Shown one piece after another: positions 11,607 through 20,439 of a stretch of 64,000 nt of DNA (position 1 is its first letter; every line of letters starts with the position of its first letter). The DNA is from Oceanobacillus halotolerans. Lineage in GTDB: Bacteria > Bacillota > Bacilli > Bacillales > Amphibacillaceae. Position numbers and translations under genes: made by a program. A model generated the notes under the pieces. That model searched no databases and was not told the origin of the DNA. It saw only the letters and a program-made list of their open reading frames with translations. The stretch spans positions 1 through 64,000 of the forward strand of contig NZ_WIXL01000012.1 in NCBI RefSeq assembly GCF_010993955.1. Direction: 5' to 3'.

Positions 11607-11702
11607 AAGGCTCTTTTAAAGCTTCTATACTACTGCACCTTTCCCATCAACTATCATTAAGATTTATACTTGAAAAGGCAAGATCTTTTAGAAAAGAGCC
11701 TT
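11607..11702. repeat. Short family A element with perfect terminal inverted repeats
   Basis: A 96-bp copy bounded by AAGGCTCTTTT and AAAAGAGCCTT, a perfect 11-bp inverted repeat, with the shared CATCAACTATCATTAA core inside. The following stretch to 11921 contains a fragment related to family B (AAAGCTAGAAGCACC at 11720-11740) and no visible gene. Confidence 0.65.
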
Positions 11703-11921
11703 CAACAAACACTAAACAAAAGCTAGAAGCACCCTTATAGACTAAGAACGTCACGTCAATCACTTGAGCTGGACATAACTGTTCTTATAACTAAATGAGT
11801 GATTACCTAAAAATTGTTTAAGCAAACCGCTTGTTCTTCTTTAGACTATTATTTTTTAGTAGAAAAAGGTGTCGTAATCTGTCGCAACAGTAAGTTAAAT
11901 TACTAGATTTAAAAAAATGAA

Positions 11922-12554
11922 TCATTCCGTTTCCTTATATGATGTATTCATAAATAAACGTTCAATTTGTCCATACCTGTTCTCATAAAGTAAAGTCTGC
12001 AATGCTTGATAAAAGTAATCATCATAATATAGATTGTTTACCGTACTAGAGAAATCCTCCATCAAATACCATATTTTTGCTAGTAATAAATTATCCGTAT
12101 GATTTAGTATGTAGCGGAAGTATGCAACATGCCTTTCTTTTGGGTTATGCTTATTTTCTTCTAAAATGGATTGCAATTCCTTAAAATTGGTTGGTGTTAA
12201 TTGTTGATAGGCTAGTTTTGTAATTTCTTTTTCAATAATTTGTTTGGCCAATACTAAATCCCTTTTTGTACTATTTTCTTGTAAAATAAACGAAGCTAAT
12301 ATTTCAACTGTTTGGTATGGTTGGTAATTACTTAAAAATGTTCCTTCTCCATGCCTTGTTTCAATTAAGCCTAATAATTCCATTGCACGTAATGCTTCCC
12401 GAATAGATGATCGACCTGCCTGTAGCTTTCCAGATAATTCTCGCTCTGAAGGTATTTTATCTCCTGGCTTCAAGTTATGTCGATCAATTAATTCCCGAAT
12501 CTCTTGTAAAATACCTTGATATACTTTTTGTTTTGGTGACATGGACACAGCCAT
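11922..12554 (-). CDS. GntR family regulator, FadR-type
   Basis: A 210-residue transcription factor. Residues 8-76 form a GntR winged helix (PGDKIPSERELS, then GRSSIREALRAMELLGLIE and RHGEGTFL). The C-terminal half looks like a short, divergent FCD ligand-binding helical bundle. It starts 20 bp after the malic enzyme gene and is probably co-transcribed with it. A GTGGTC-N-GACCAC palindrome typical of FadR-type sites overlaps the operon's transcription start, so I infer autoregulation and control of malic enzyme. The ligand is unknown. Confidence 0.85.
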   Translation of the reverse strand: MAVSMSPKQKVYQGILQEIRELIDRHNLKPGDKIPSERELSGKLQAGRSSIREALRAMELLGLIETRHGEGTFLSNYQPYQTVEILASFILQENSTKRDLVLAKQIIEKEITKLAYQQLTPTNFKELQSILEENKHNPKERHVAYFRYILNHTDNLLLAKIWYLMEDFSSTVNNLYYDDYFYQALQTLLYENRYGQIERLFMNTSYKETE

Positions 12555-12574
12555 GTTTCACTCCCATCTCCACA

Positions 12575-13813
12575 TTAGTCAGACTCAATTTGGGTAAGTT
12601 GTCGTGTCTTTTCTGCGATTTGATCTGGGTCTATTTGAATTCTTGCTACACCAGATTCCATGGCTGCTTTGGCTACACTAGATGCCACAATGGGAGCTAC
12701 ACGTGAATCAAATGGTCCCGGGATAACATAGTCCTCATTCAATTCATCTTCTTTAATAAGCGAGGCTATTGCTTCTGCAGCTGCAACCTTCATTTTTTCA
12801 TTGATCCTTGTAGCGCGAACATCTAGTGCACCACGAAAAATACCTGGAAATGCAAGAACATTATTAACTTGATTTGGAAAATCAGATCTACCAGTACCGA
12901 TCACACTTGCTCCTGCTTGTTTTGCCTCATCTGGCATGATTTCTGGGTCTGGATTTGCCATTGCAAAAATAATGGCATCCTTGTTCATTTTTTGTACCAT
13001 ATCCTTAGTAAGAAGACCACCAACAGAGACTCCAATAAATACATCAGCACCTTCTAAGACTTCCTCCATGGTTCCTTCCTGCTTATCCTTATTAGTCATT
13101 TGTGCAACTTGTTCTTTCACTTCATTCATGCCGTAGGTTCTACCCTCAAAGATAGCACCTTTTGAATCACACATAATCATGTCACGAACACCGAAATGGT
13201 ATAGTAATTTAATAATTGCGATTCCTGCAGCACCTGCTCCATTTGCAACAACCTTTATATCCGAGAACGATTTTCCTACTAGCTTTAGTGCGTTGATTAG
13301 ACCTGCAACGGTAACAATCGCTGTACCATGTTGGTCATCATGAAAAATCGGAATATTGATTTCCTTTTTTAAACGTTCTTCAATAATAAAGCAATTCGGA
13401 GCTGCAATATCTTCCAAATTAACACCACCAAATGTTGGTTCCATTAACTTAACAGTTTGAACAATTTCATCCACTTGATGAGTATCTAAACAAATGGGAA
13501 ATGAATCTACACCAGCAAAACTTTTAAATAACACAGATTTTCCTTCCATAACTGGTAATGCAGCTTCTGGACCTATATTACCTAATCCTAAAACGGCAGA
13601 GCCATCACTAACAACGGCAACCATATTTCCTTTCATCGTATAGTCATAAACCGTTTCTTTTCGGTCAAAAATTTCCTTACATGGTTCTGCTACACCAGGA
13701 GAATAGGCTAAACTTAAATCGTGCGCATTACGGACTGATACTTTTGATTCTGTTGTTAATTTTCCTTTGTGTACTTTATGCATTTGTAGTGCTTCATCTC
13801 TTAAATTTGCCAC
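12575..13813 (-). CDS. ytsJ: NAD(P)-dependent malic enzyme
   Basis: A 412-residue malic enzyme decarboxylating malate to pyruvate, in the position and length class of B. subtilis YtsJ. It shows SLAYSPGVAEPC near residue 33, FHDDQHGTAIV near 157 and the dinucleotide loop GAGAAGIA near 190. It starts with GTG (13813) after AAGGAGCG. It leads the operon with the GntR regulator. The enzyme joins the TCA genes upstream with pyruvate metabolism. Confidence 0.94.
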   Translation of the reverse strand: MANLRDEALQMHKVHKGKLTTESKVSVRNAHDLSLAYSPGVAEPCKEIFDRKETVYDYTMKGNMVAVVSDGSAVLGLGNIGPEAALPVMEGKSVLFKSFAGVDSFPICLDTHQVDEIVQTVKLMEPTFGGVNLEDIAAPNCFIIEERLKKEINIPIFHDDQHGTAIVTVAGLINALKLVGKSFSDIKVVANGAGAAGIAIIKLLYHFGVRDMIMCDSKGAIFEGRTYGMNEVKEQVAQMTNKDKQEGTMEEVLEGADVFIGVSVGGLLTKDMVQKMNKDAIIFAMANPDPEIMPDEAKQAGASVIGTGRSDFPNQVNNVLAFPGIFRGALDVRATRINEKMKVAAAEAIASLIKEDELNEDYVIPGPFDSRVAPIVASSVAKAAMESGVARIQIDPDQIAEKTRQLTQIESD

Positions 13814-13863
13814 TTTCTATTACGCTCCTTTAGCCAGTAGAAATTAAACCTTTATCCATATCG

Positions 13864-13876
13864 GTGGTCAGACCAC
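13864..13876. promoter_or_regulatory. FadR-type GntR operator
   Basis: The palindrome GTGGTCAGACCAC has the TGGTC-N-GACCA core known for FadR-subfamily regulators. It sits just downstream of the predicted start of transcription of ytsJ, an arrangement that fits repression by the GntR protein encoded in the same operon. Confidence 0.65.
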
Positions 13877-13887
13877 TTTGCTATTAC

Positions 13888-13915
13888 ATTATAACAGAAG
13901 GGAATAGTGTGTAAA
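13888..13915 (-). promoter_or_regulatory. Sigma-A promoter of ytsJ-gntR
   Basis: On the minus strand, TTTACA (13910-13915) is followed after 16 bp by TATAAT (13888-13893). Transcription would start near 13881, next to the palindromic operator. Confidence 0.6.
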
Positions 13916-13930
13916 GTGTTGACTCAAAAT

Positions 13931-14024
13931 TATTGCTTATTTGCAGATAGGAAAACTTTCCCCCTGCATAAGTGCAACTAAGGCTTTTGCATAAAGGCTT
14001 GGGAAAAAGCCAAGTTTTCTAATC
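13931..14024 (-). repeat. Family B repeat abutting dnaE
   Basis: It shares CTGCATAAGTGCAACTAAGG and AAGCCAAGTTTTCTAATC with copies at 860-940 and 41425-41495. Its GATTAGAAAACTTGG edge includes the last codon and stop codon of dnaE. Confidence 0.65.
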
Positions 14025-17000
14025 TAATACAACATTTTCTTTTCCAAAATAGGCATACATACGTTGTAACGCCTTATAAGAAGGATTGATAAAATAGTCT
14101 GCTGACAATTGATACGTTTGCTTATTAAGCGGATGATAAATAATAATAGGTACATCCCCTGGATAAGCATTTGCTAATGAATATAACCATTTTATTGCTT
14201 CATCACTATCTTGGTTAGTTACCTTTACAAATAACCGTTTATTTTGTTTGTTCTTAAATGATATATCCGTAAATCCTTCAATGAATGAAAGTAGACATTG
14301 GATCTTATTCTTTCGGTATTCCAATCTTCCCTCAAAGACAATCATCATTTCTTCTGTTAACCATCCACTCACATCCCGGTAAAGATCAGGGAACACAACT
14401 GCTTCCATCTCTGTCATTTCATCACTAATCGTTAAAAATGCCATGGAATCGCCACGTTTTGTTCTTATTTTTTTGATCGATTGGACAATTGCTGCACTCT
14501 TAACCCCTTTTTTGTCCACTAATTGGACCGCTTGTTTCAATGTCACATACCCATTTGCTCGTAGTTGGGAACGATAGCTTGCTAATGGATGACTTGAAAC
14601 ATAAACACCCAAGAGTTCCTTTTCATCTGCTAGTTTTTTTAATGTACTAAAATCCTCTATTTCAACATAATCATCTTGTTCCATCATATTATCAAAGAAA
14701 CTAGGCTGATCTTGTAAGTCACGAAACAAATCTGCTCGTTCTATTGCTTGATCAATCGAGGCCAACAAACTAGCACGATTAGAATATGTTTCATCAAAGG
14801 CTCCAGCCATGATAAGCAATTCTAGCGTTTGCCGATTTAAAACCTTTGGATCGATTCGTAGACAAAAATCAAATATACTTTTAAATGGACCAGACTTTCG
14901 AACTTGAATAATTTCCTTCATCACTTGATTGCCAATCCCTTTTATTGCTAATAGACCCATACGGATAGCCTGTTTGTCAACACTATATTTACCATAACTT
15001 TTGTTGATGGATGGTGGTCTTAATGTGATTCCTCGTTCCTTTATTTCTTGAATATATTGTTGCACTTTATCTTGTTGGTTCATCACAGAACTTAACAATT
15101 CAGCATAGAAACTGAGCGGATAATGTGCTTTTAAAAAAGCAAGCTGATAGGCAATCTTACTATAGGCAACTGCATGACTCCGATTGAACCCATAATTAGA
15201 AAACTTGACAATCCAGGAAAAAATTTGTTCTGAAATTTGTTGCGAATATCCATTGTCTAGGCAGCCTTGTATAAACAAGTACTTTTGTTTGGCCATGACA
15301 TCTTGTTGTTTTTTACTAACGGCACGTCGTAATATATCTGCCTGTCCTAAGGAGAAACCTGCAATTTGATGAGCAATTTGCATGATTTGCTCTTGGTAAA
15401 TCAGGACACCATAGGTTTTTTCTAATATTGTTTCTAAATCTGGATGTGGATAAGTTATTGGTTGTCGTTTATGCTTTCGGTCGATATATACTGGAATATA
15501 TTCCATTGGACCTGGGCGATATAAAGCATTTACCGCTACTATATCTTCAAACGATGATGGCTTTAACCGTTTTAAAACTTGTTTCATCCCTTTAGACTCA
15601 AGCTGAAATATCCCATTTGTCTCCCCATTTTGCAATAGCTGATAAGTCTGTTGGTCATTTTCTGGAATTGCTGTCATGTTAACTTTTTCATGGGATACAT
15701 AGGAAATGGTCGATATGATCCGTTCGATTAAGGTTAAATTCCGAAGTCCTAAAAAGTCCATCTTCAGTAAACCAATCGCTTCAAGGTCATTCATTGGAAA
15801 TTGGGTTACATAAAGGTCATTCGTTCCAGCGATTAATGGAACATGATTAACGAGTTCTGACTCACTAATGACGATACCAGCAGCATGTGTGGATACATGT
15901 CTCGGTAATCCTTCTAATTTAACAGCTACAGAAAAAAGCGCCTTTAATGAATTGGATTTTTTGATATAGGTTTGTAAATCATCTGATTGTTTCACATAAT
16001 CTACAATCGATTGATTAGCCTGTACTGGTATTTTATTTAATAAATAATTAGCATCCTCCTGACTAATTCCCATTGTCTTAATTAATTCACGTAATAAAGA
16101 CCGAGCTGCAAACGTCCCAAATGTAATGATTTGTGCGACATGGTCTGAACCATATTTATCACGAACATATTTAATAACTTCATCCCGACGATGATCCGAA
16201 AAGTCTATATCAATATCAGGCATGGTGACACGTTCAGGATTTAAAAATCGTTCAAATAATAATTCATACTTAATCGGATCTACATCTGTTATCCCTAATA
16301 CATAAGCGACCAACGACCCTGCAGCTGACCCCCTGCCAGGTCCAACCATAATCTGCTGATTTCTAGCATATGATATAAAATCCCAAACAATGAGGAAGTA
16401 ATCACTAAATTGCATCGATTGAATAGTATGTAGTTCGTAGGTTAATCTCTCTTTTATCGATTCTGTAATAGTATTGTATTTTTGTTTTACATTATCCCAG
16501 CATAATTGCTCTAAATACGTATGTGCATCCATTTCATTCGGTACTGGGTATGCTGGTAGCATGCGCTTATCAAAATCAAAGGTTACTTGACATTTTTGAG
16601 AAATAGCGTTTGTTTCGTCTAATACGTTAGGCCAAAATGTGGAAAATAGGGCTTCCATTTCACTTTCCGATCGTAGGTGACGTTGCTTTAAGTACTGATT
16701 TGCCTGATTTATCATCCATTTTTTCCCTTTTTTCATAGCTTGTAAACAATCATATGCAAGATCATCATTGGCTTGTAAATAGCGAACATCATTAATCGCA
16801 ACAACTGGCACTCTGTAGCTTTCATGAAATGCTTTAATAGATGGATGTAATTTTCGTTCTTCATCTAAACCATGATCTTGTATACCTAGATACAAATCAT
16901 CTTTGTCAAACATGTTCTGCCATGATTGAAGGTATGCTGCTACTTCCTCATAGGGGTTGTGACGGAGCAATGTATGTAATGGTTTGTCCATTGCTGGTAA

Positions 17001-17363
17001 TATTCCAATAACATCTTCTATATGAGGTGCAAGGTTTTCTTTCTCCATATAAGGAGTTACTTGCTCTTGGATTAACGTGCTTAATTTCATTAAGTGTTGG
17101 TACCCATTGTTATTTTTCGCTAGCAAGATGCAAGATTGAAGTTCTTCCCCTTCGACCACTTGGATGGTCATTCCGATAATTGGTTTGATTCCATGCTTTA
17201 GACATGATTGATAAAAGGAAATCGCTCCATATAATACATTTTCATCGGTTAGAGCTACTGCAGACATTTTTTGTGCTTTCACTTGTTTCACTAATTTATC
17301 TATCGTGATCGTACTATTCATTAAGCTGTAACCACTTCTAACTTGCAAATGGGTAAACGACAT
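14019..17363 (-). CDS. dnaE: DNA polymerase III alpha subunit DnaE
   Basis: A 1114-residue error-prone C-family replicative polymerase, essentially the length of B. subtilis DnaE. It has an N-terminal PHP domain (residues 1-200), the polymerase core with GPGRGSAAGS and the catalytic PDIDIDFSD near 340-400, HVSTHAAGIVIS near 505, a helix-hairpin-helix region (AIKGIGNQ) and an OB-fold near 985-1060. The first PHP motif reads HLQVRSGYS, with Arg where the metal-binding His is usual. ALTDENVLYG also lacks the expected His, so the PHP site is probably inactive. The RBS is AAAGGTG. Confidence 0.95.
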   Translation of the reverse strand: MSFTHLQVRSGYSLMNSTITIDKLVKQVKAQKMSAVALTDENVLYGAISFYQSCLKHGIKPIIGMTIQVVEGEELQSCILLAKNNNGYQHLMKLSTLIQEQVTPYMEKENLAPHIEDVIGILPAMDKPLHTLLRHNPYEEVAAYLQSWQNMFDKDDLYLGIQDHGLDEERKLHPSIKAFHESYRVPVVAINDVRYLQANDDLAYDCLQAMKKGKKWMINQANQYLKQRHLRSESEMEALFSTFWPNVLDETNAISQKCQVTFDFDKRMLPAYPVPNEMDAHTYLEQLCWDNVKQKYNTITESIKERLTYELHTIQSMQFSDYFLIVWDFISYARNQQIMVGPGRGSAAGSLVAYVLGITDVDPIKYELLFERFLNPERVTMPDIDIDFSDHRRDEVIKYVRDKYGSDHVAQIITFGTFAARSLLRELIKTMGISQEDANYLLNKIPVQANQSIVDYVKQSDDLQTYIKKSNSLKALFSVAVKLEGLPRHVSTHAAGIVISESELVNHVPLIAGTNDLYVTQFPMNDLEAIGLLKMDFLGLRNLTLIERIISTISYVSHEKVNMTAIPENDQQTYQLLQNGETNGIFQLESKGMKQVLKRLKPSSFEDIVAVNALYRPGPMEYIPVYIDRKHKRQPITYPHPDLETILEKTYGVLIYQEQIMQIAHQIAGFSLGQADILRRAVSKKQQDVMAKQKYLFIQGCLDNGYSQQISEQIFSWIVKFSNYGFNRSHAVAYSKIAYQLAFLKAHYPLSFYAELLSSVMNQQDKVQQYIQEIKERGITLRPPSINKSYGKYSVDKQAIRMGLLAIKGIGNQVMKEIIQVRKSGPFKSIFDFCLRIDPKVLNRQTLELLIMAGAFDETYSNRASLLASIDQAIERADLFRDLQDQPSFFDNMMEQDDYVEIEDFSTLKKLADEKELLGVYVSSHPLASYRSQLRANGYVTLKQAVQLVDKKGVKSAAIVQSIKKIRTKRGDSMAFLTISDEMTEMEAVVFPDLYRDVSGWLTEEMMIVFEGRLEYRKNKIQCLLSFIEGFTDISFKNKQNKRLFVKVTNQDSDEAIKWLYSLANAYPGDVPIIIYHPLNKQTYQLSADYFINPSYKALQRMYAYFGKENVVLD

Positions 17364-17464
17364 GTAATCACACCTTTATTCGTCTTGGTATTTATTATAA
17401 ATCATTCATATAACCGATGTATATCGCAATGAATCTTAAGTAGTTTGTCAAAATCATAGTCTAA

Positions 17465-17492
17465 CATATCTTGTCCTACCTCTTCATAGAAT
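17465..17492 (+). promoter_or_regulatory. Candidate sigma-E promoter of ytrHI
   Basis: CATATC (17465-17470) and CATAGAAT (17485-17492) are separated by 14 bp, resembling the sigma-E pattern (ATATT-type -35, CATACAAT-type -10). The B. subtilis ytrHI operon is mother-cell expressed. Confidence 0.45.
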
Positions 17493-17525
17493 AGAAGGGA
17501 GAATGCCCGAAGAGGAGCGACCTAC

Positions 17526-17861
17526 ATGGAAGAACGTTTTATTGTTTCATTCATACATTGTTTTTTTATTGCATTTGGTGTCATTGTTGGAGGTTCCTTA
17601 ATTGGGAGTATTGGATCCTTCTTAACAGGGGATGCACCAATGACAGCCATTAATCGCATTGCAAAAGGGCTACGTATATGGGCAGTTGTAGCAGCAATTG
17701 GTGGCACATTTGATGCTATTGAAAATATTGATAAAGGGATTTTTGGAGATGGGCAGCCAATCGAAGTATTTAAACAAGTATTACTAATATTATCAGCGAT
17801 GGGCGGCGTCAAAGCCGGACTAATATTATTAGGTTGGTTTATACAGGAGGAAGTTACCTAA
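17526..17861 (+). CDS. ytrH: Sporulation membrane protein YtrH
   Basis: A 111-residue protein matching the YtrH family. It has hydrophobic segments near residues 5-32, 50-65 and 82-105 and glycine-rich stretches (GVIVGGSLIGSIGSF). In B. subtilis, ytrH is a sigma-E-controlled gene needed for efficient sporulation. GAGGAG lies upstream of the ATG. The stop overlaps the start of ytrI (TAATG). Confidence 0.88.
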   Translation: MEERFIVSFIHCFFIAFGVIVGGSLIGSIGSFLTGDAPMTAINRIAKGLRIWAVVAAIGGTFDAIENIDKGIFGDGQPIEVFKQVLLILSAMGGVKAGLILLGWFIQEEVT

Positions 17862-18364
17862 TGCATATCCCACCATACCACAGACTACCCACATGGCAAC
17901 GGTTTTTAGCTGGGATCATAATGGGTGGAGTGATTGCCTACTGTCTGTTTATTTATTTCCATGGAACGATGTATGACGAATTATTAGAAGAAAATCTTAA
18001 TTTACAATCAGAGATATCTGATTTAAAACAACAAAATGAAGCCTTATTAGAAGATAATGAAGAACATGATGAGGAATCCGAAAAGGAGATTGTCGTAAAT
18101 GCCATCGAAATTACAATTACAAATGAAGATGACTTAGATTTAGATCGATTAATTGTGCATCAATTGAAAGAGTTAGTAAAACAAGAATTAGACCCAATTA
18201 TGGGATTAAAAATTCAAGCAATATCTGAAAGCTCTGAACTACTAATTGCAAGCATTGAAGACAAAGGATTTACAGTTGATGATTTCACCTATTATTTTGA
18301 GGTGAAGCAATTAATTATTGATGAAACAATTAAACTATCCGTTGAAACAAGGGTTTCTAATTGA
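17861..18364 (+). CDS. ytrI: Sporulation membrane protein YtrI
   Basis: A 167-residue protein with one membrane segment (about residues 15-35, FLAGIIMGGVIAYCLFIYF), a coiled coil of about 40-70 and an acidic C-terminal domain. I start at the ATG at 17861 (MHIPPYHR), which overlaps the ytrH stop and has GGAGGAAG upstream. A longer frame from 17834 would include this binding site. It is the partner of YtrH in the sporulation pair. Confidence 0.85.
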   Translation: MHIPPYHRLPTWQRFLAGIIMGGVIAYCLFIYFHGTMYDELLEENLNLQSEISDLKQQNEALLEDNEEHDEESEKEIVVNAIEITITNEDDLDLDRLIVHQLKELVKQELDPIMGLKIQAISESSELLIASIEDKGFTVDDFTYYFEVKQLIIDETIKLSVETRVSN

Positions 18365-18484
18365 TGAACATTTTATGAAACTTTGCTCGTTCGTATGGTA
18401 ATTATCCCCTTTTTCCTATACAATAAAGATAGAACATAAGATATTTAAAACTTTTCATCAATTAAATGAAAGGAGTGGTTTTAC

Positions 18485-18685
18485 ATGCTATATATGAACC
18501 GCAGACGCATTCGTGATGAAAAAATCAACCAGCTTAAAAAAGGACGCACTGCATACGCTGAATCTAACGAATTAATTCGCCTCATTAAACGTAGTATAGA
18601 TAAAGATGAAAATTTACATGTCCTCTTTGATTACTCTGACAATGGGTGTTGGATTACACCAATTGAAGAGAAGAAAAGTAGTTAA
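18485..18685 (+). CDS. Small conserved hypothetical protein
   Basis: A 66-residue, highly charged protein (many K, R, E) ending in a hydrophilic tail, with no membrane segment. It has a strong ribosome binding site (AAAGGAGTGG) and lies alone between ytrI and nrnA, where B. subtilis also has a small gene (possibly ytzJ, from memory). I do not recognise a function. It shares the bidirectional terminator at 18697-18736 with nrnA. Confidence 0.7.
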   Translation: MLYMNRRRIRDEKINQLKKGRTAYAESNELIRLIKRSIDKDENLHVLFDYSDNGCWITPIEEKKSS

Positions 18686-18696
18686 TTAATAGGAAG

Positions 18697-18736
18697 TGCT
18701 GATTTCACATATTATATGTGAAACCAGCATATTTTT
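18697..18736. terminator. Bidirectional terminator
   Basis: A 15-bp stem with one mismatch (18697-18711, 18715-18729) is followed by TATTTTTGT on the plus strand. It serves the 66-residue gene and the convergent nrnA. Confidence 0.75.
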
Positions 18737-18740
18737 GTAT

Positions 18741-19691
18741 TTATTTCTTTACATATCCGTTACAAACTTTATCTAAATCCCTTACAACCTGTTTCGCTTC
18801 CTCCCATGTGTTAACAGATGCTCCAGCCGCTAATGGATGACCTCCCCCATTGTAATGAGCTGCAATTTCATTGATAACTGGACCCTTGGAACGTAAACGT
18901 ACTCGAATTATATCCTTTTCCTCAATGAAAAACACCCATGCCGTAATTCCTTCAATATCACCTAATACCCCAACTAGTTGACCTGAATCAATCGGGTCTA
19001 CCCCAAATTTTTCTAATGTTTCCTTTGTTAAATGGATAGAGCACATCCCAGAGGAGGACAGTTCAAAGTTTTGTAAAATATATCCGCGTAACCGTGCAAT
19101 ATTTGCCTTTACACTATAAATTTCGTTATGTAATGTTGGACGATCAAAATTATATGTCACTAAATCAGCTGCATATTCAAATGTTTTTCTAGATGTACTT
19201 GGAAATAGAAAACGTCCAGTATCACCGATAATTCCTGCATACAAAGCCCGAGCAGCTTCATCGTTCATTTGAAATCCAGCTTCCTTAGCATGTAAGTATA
19301 ATTCATAAATGATCTCACTCGTAGAGCTTGCAGATGTGTCGACTAACATACTATCTCCATATGTATCCACATTCGGATGATGGTCAATTTTAATTAATTG
19401 CTTTCCTAACGTGTATCGCCCATCACTAATGCGCTCTTGGTTAGCTGTATCACAAACAATTACAAGCGCATCTTCATAATAAGTATCAGGAATGTCATCC
19501 ATTTTTGCTAAAAACTGTAAGGATGGATCTTCTTCCCCAACGAGATATACTTGCTTTTCTGGATAGGTTTCTTTAATAATTTGACCTAAACCTGCCTGTG
19601 ATCCTAATGCATCTGGATCTGGTCGTACATGGCGATGAATAATAATCCTATCATAGTCTTGAATAGCTTGGATGATTTTTTCTGTCGTCAT
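18741..19691 (-). CDS. nrnA: Oligoribonuclease NrnA (DHH family phosphoesterase)
   Basis: A 316-residue bifunctional nanoRNase and pAp-phosphatase degrading 2-5-mer RNAs and 3'-phosphoadenosine 5'-phosphate. It shows RPDPDALGSQ near residue 24, the DHHP metal motif near 105, DTGRF near 158 and the DHHA1 signature GGGHPLAAG near 285. I start at 19691 (MTTEKI) with AAGGGG upstream, 13 codons inside a longer frame. Confidence 0.93.
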   Translation of the reverse strand: MTTEKIIQAIQDYDRIIIHRHVRPDPDALGSQAGLGQIIKETYPEKQVYLVGEEDPSLQFLAKMDDIPDTYYEDALVIVCDTANQERISDGRYTLGKQLIKIDHHPNVDTYGDSMLVDTSASSTSEIIYELYLHAKEAGFQMNDEAARALYAGIIGDTGRFLFPSTSRKTFEYAADLVTYNFDRPTLHNEIYSVKANIARLRGYILQNFELSSSGMCSIHLTKETLEKFGVDPIDSGQLVGVLGDIEGITAWVFFIEEKDIIRVRLRSKGPVINEIAAHYNGGGHPLAAGASVNTWEEAKQVVRDLDKVCNGYVKK

Positions 19692-19814
19692 TTTAGATAC
19701 CCCTTTTACAATTAAAGTGTGTGTGAACAATTCCTTTACATTTTTCTAGCGTAATACAGGAAAACAAGCTACAATAGAAGAGTAACAAATCACTTACTTA
19801 CAGGAGTAGATCAC

Positions 19815-20114
19815 ATGGTTATATTTCCTATTATTATAGCAATTTCACTTGTATTGTATATATACTATAAAGTTGCTATTTTAAAAACAAAAGATGGGTT
19901 AACACAAGCATATTTTAATGCAAAGTCTCGTATATGTTTAGGTAGTTTTGTCTTCTTTTTTGCTATTAATCAATACATTTTGTATCAAACCCAAATTTCT
20001 CTTTTCATCGGTATTATCCTTTTGATATTAGGAGCTATGCAATTAAGCTTAGGTTTCAAGGAGACAAAACATTATCGGAACGAATGGAAACGACTCAATC
20101 CACAGGAAAGCTGA
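19815..20114 (+). CDS. ytpI: YtpI family membrane protein
   Basis: A 99-residue protein with three hydrophobic stretches (about residues 3-20, 38-58 and 62-80) and a charged C-terminus. Size and location next to nrnA and ytoI match B. subtilis YtpI. Its function is unknown. GGAGTAG precedes the ATG, and a strong terminator follows directly. Confidence 0.82.
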   Translation: MVIFPIIIAISLVLYIYYKVAILKTKDGLTQAYFNAKSRICLGSFVFFFAINQYILYQTQISLFIGIILLILGAMQLSLGFKETKHYRNEWKRLNPQES

Positions 20115-20137
20115 TTACCAGATAATCAGCTTTTTTA
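20109..20137 (+). terminator. Terminator of ytpI
   Basis: The 9-bp stem AGCTGATTA/TAATCAGCT (20109-20117, 20123-20131) is followed by six T residues. It overlaps the ytpI stop codon. Confidence 0.8.
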
Positions 20138-20143
20138 TACATT

Positions 20144-20262
20144 AGGAAAGTATAAAATTTTAGCTAAGAAGTGGACTCGACATTGCTAAAATTTTAATGT
20201 CCCAAGTATAAGAAAAAACTAACACATTTGCTAAAGGACGAGCAAATGCGAGTTTATCTAAT
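20144..20262 (-). repeat. Dispersed repeat family C copy
   Basis: About 120 bp, nearly identical in reverse orientation to 26101-26220 and 41701-41820. It contains two internal inverted repeats, AAAATTTTAGC/GCTAAAATTTT and an AGAAAAA-type/TTTTTCT pair. Confidence 0.75.
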
Positions 20263-20265
20263 ATT

Positions 20266-20389
20266 TAGGCTCTTTTCGCATTCTTTGTTGTTTTTAACGT
20301 CGTATCTTATATATAATGCGTCTTAAAATTGCGCATAATACATCAACTATGCATTACTTGAAAAAGCAACAACCTTTTAGAGATAGCCT
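20266..20389 (+). repeat. Dispersed repeat family A copy
   Basis: It starts TAGGCTCTTTTCGCATTCTT, contains ATATAATGCGTC and GCGCATAATACATCAACTAT, and ends near CAACCTTTTAGAGATAGCCT. It directly follows the family C copy in the ytpI-ytoI gap, which holds no gene. Confidence 0.7.
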
Positions 20390-20439
20390 ATATTAGAAAG
20401 TTTATTTTTTGCTAAAAGATTGCTTAAAGAGAATCAGTA

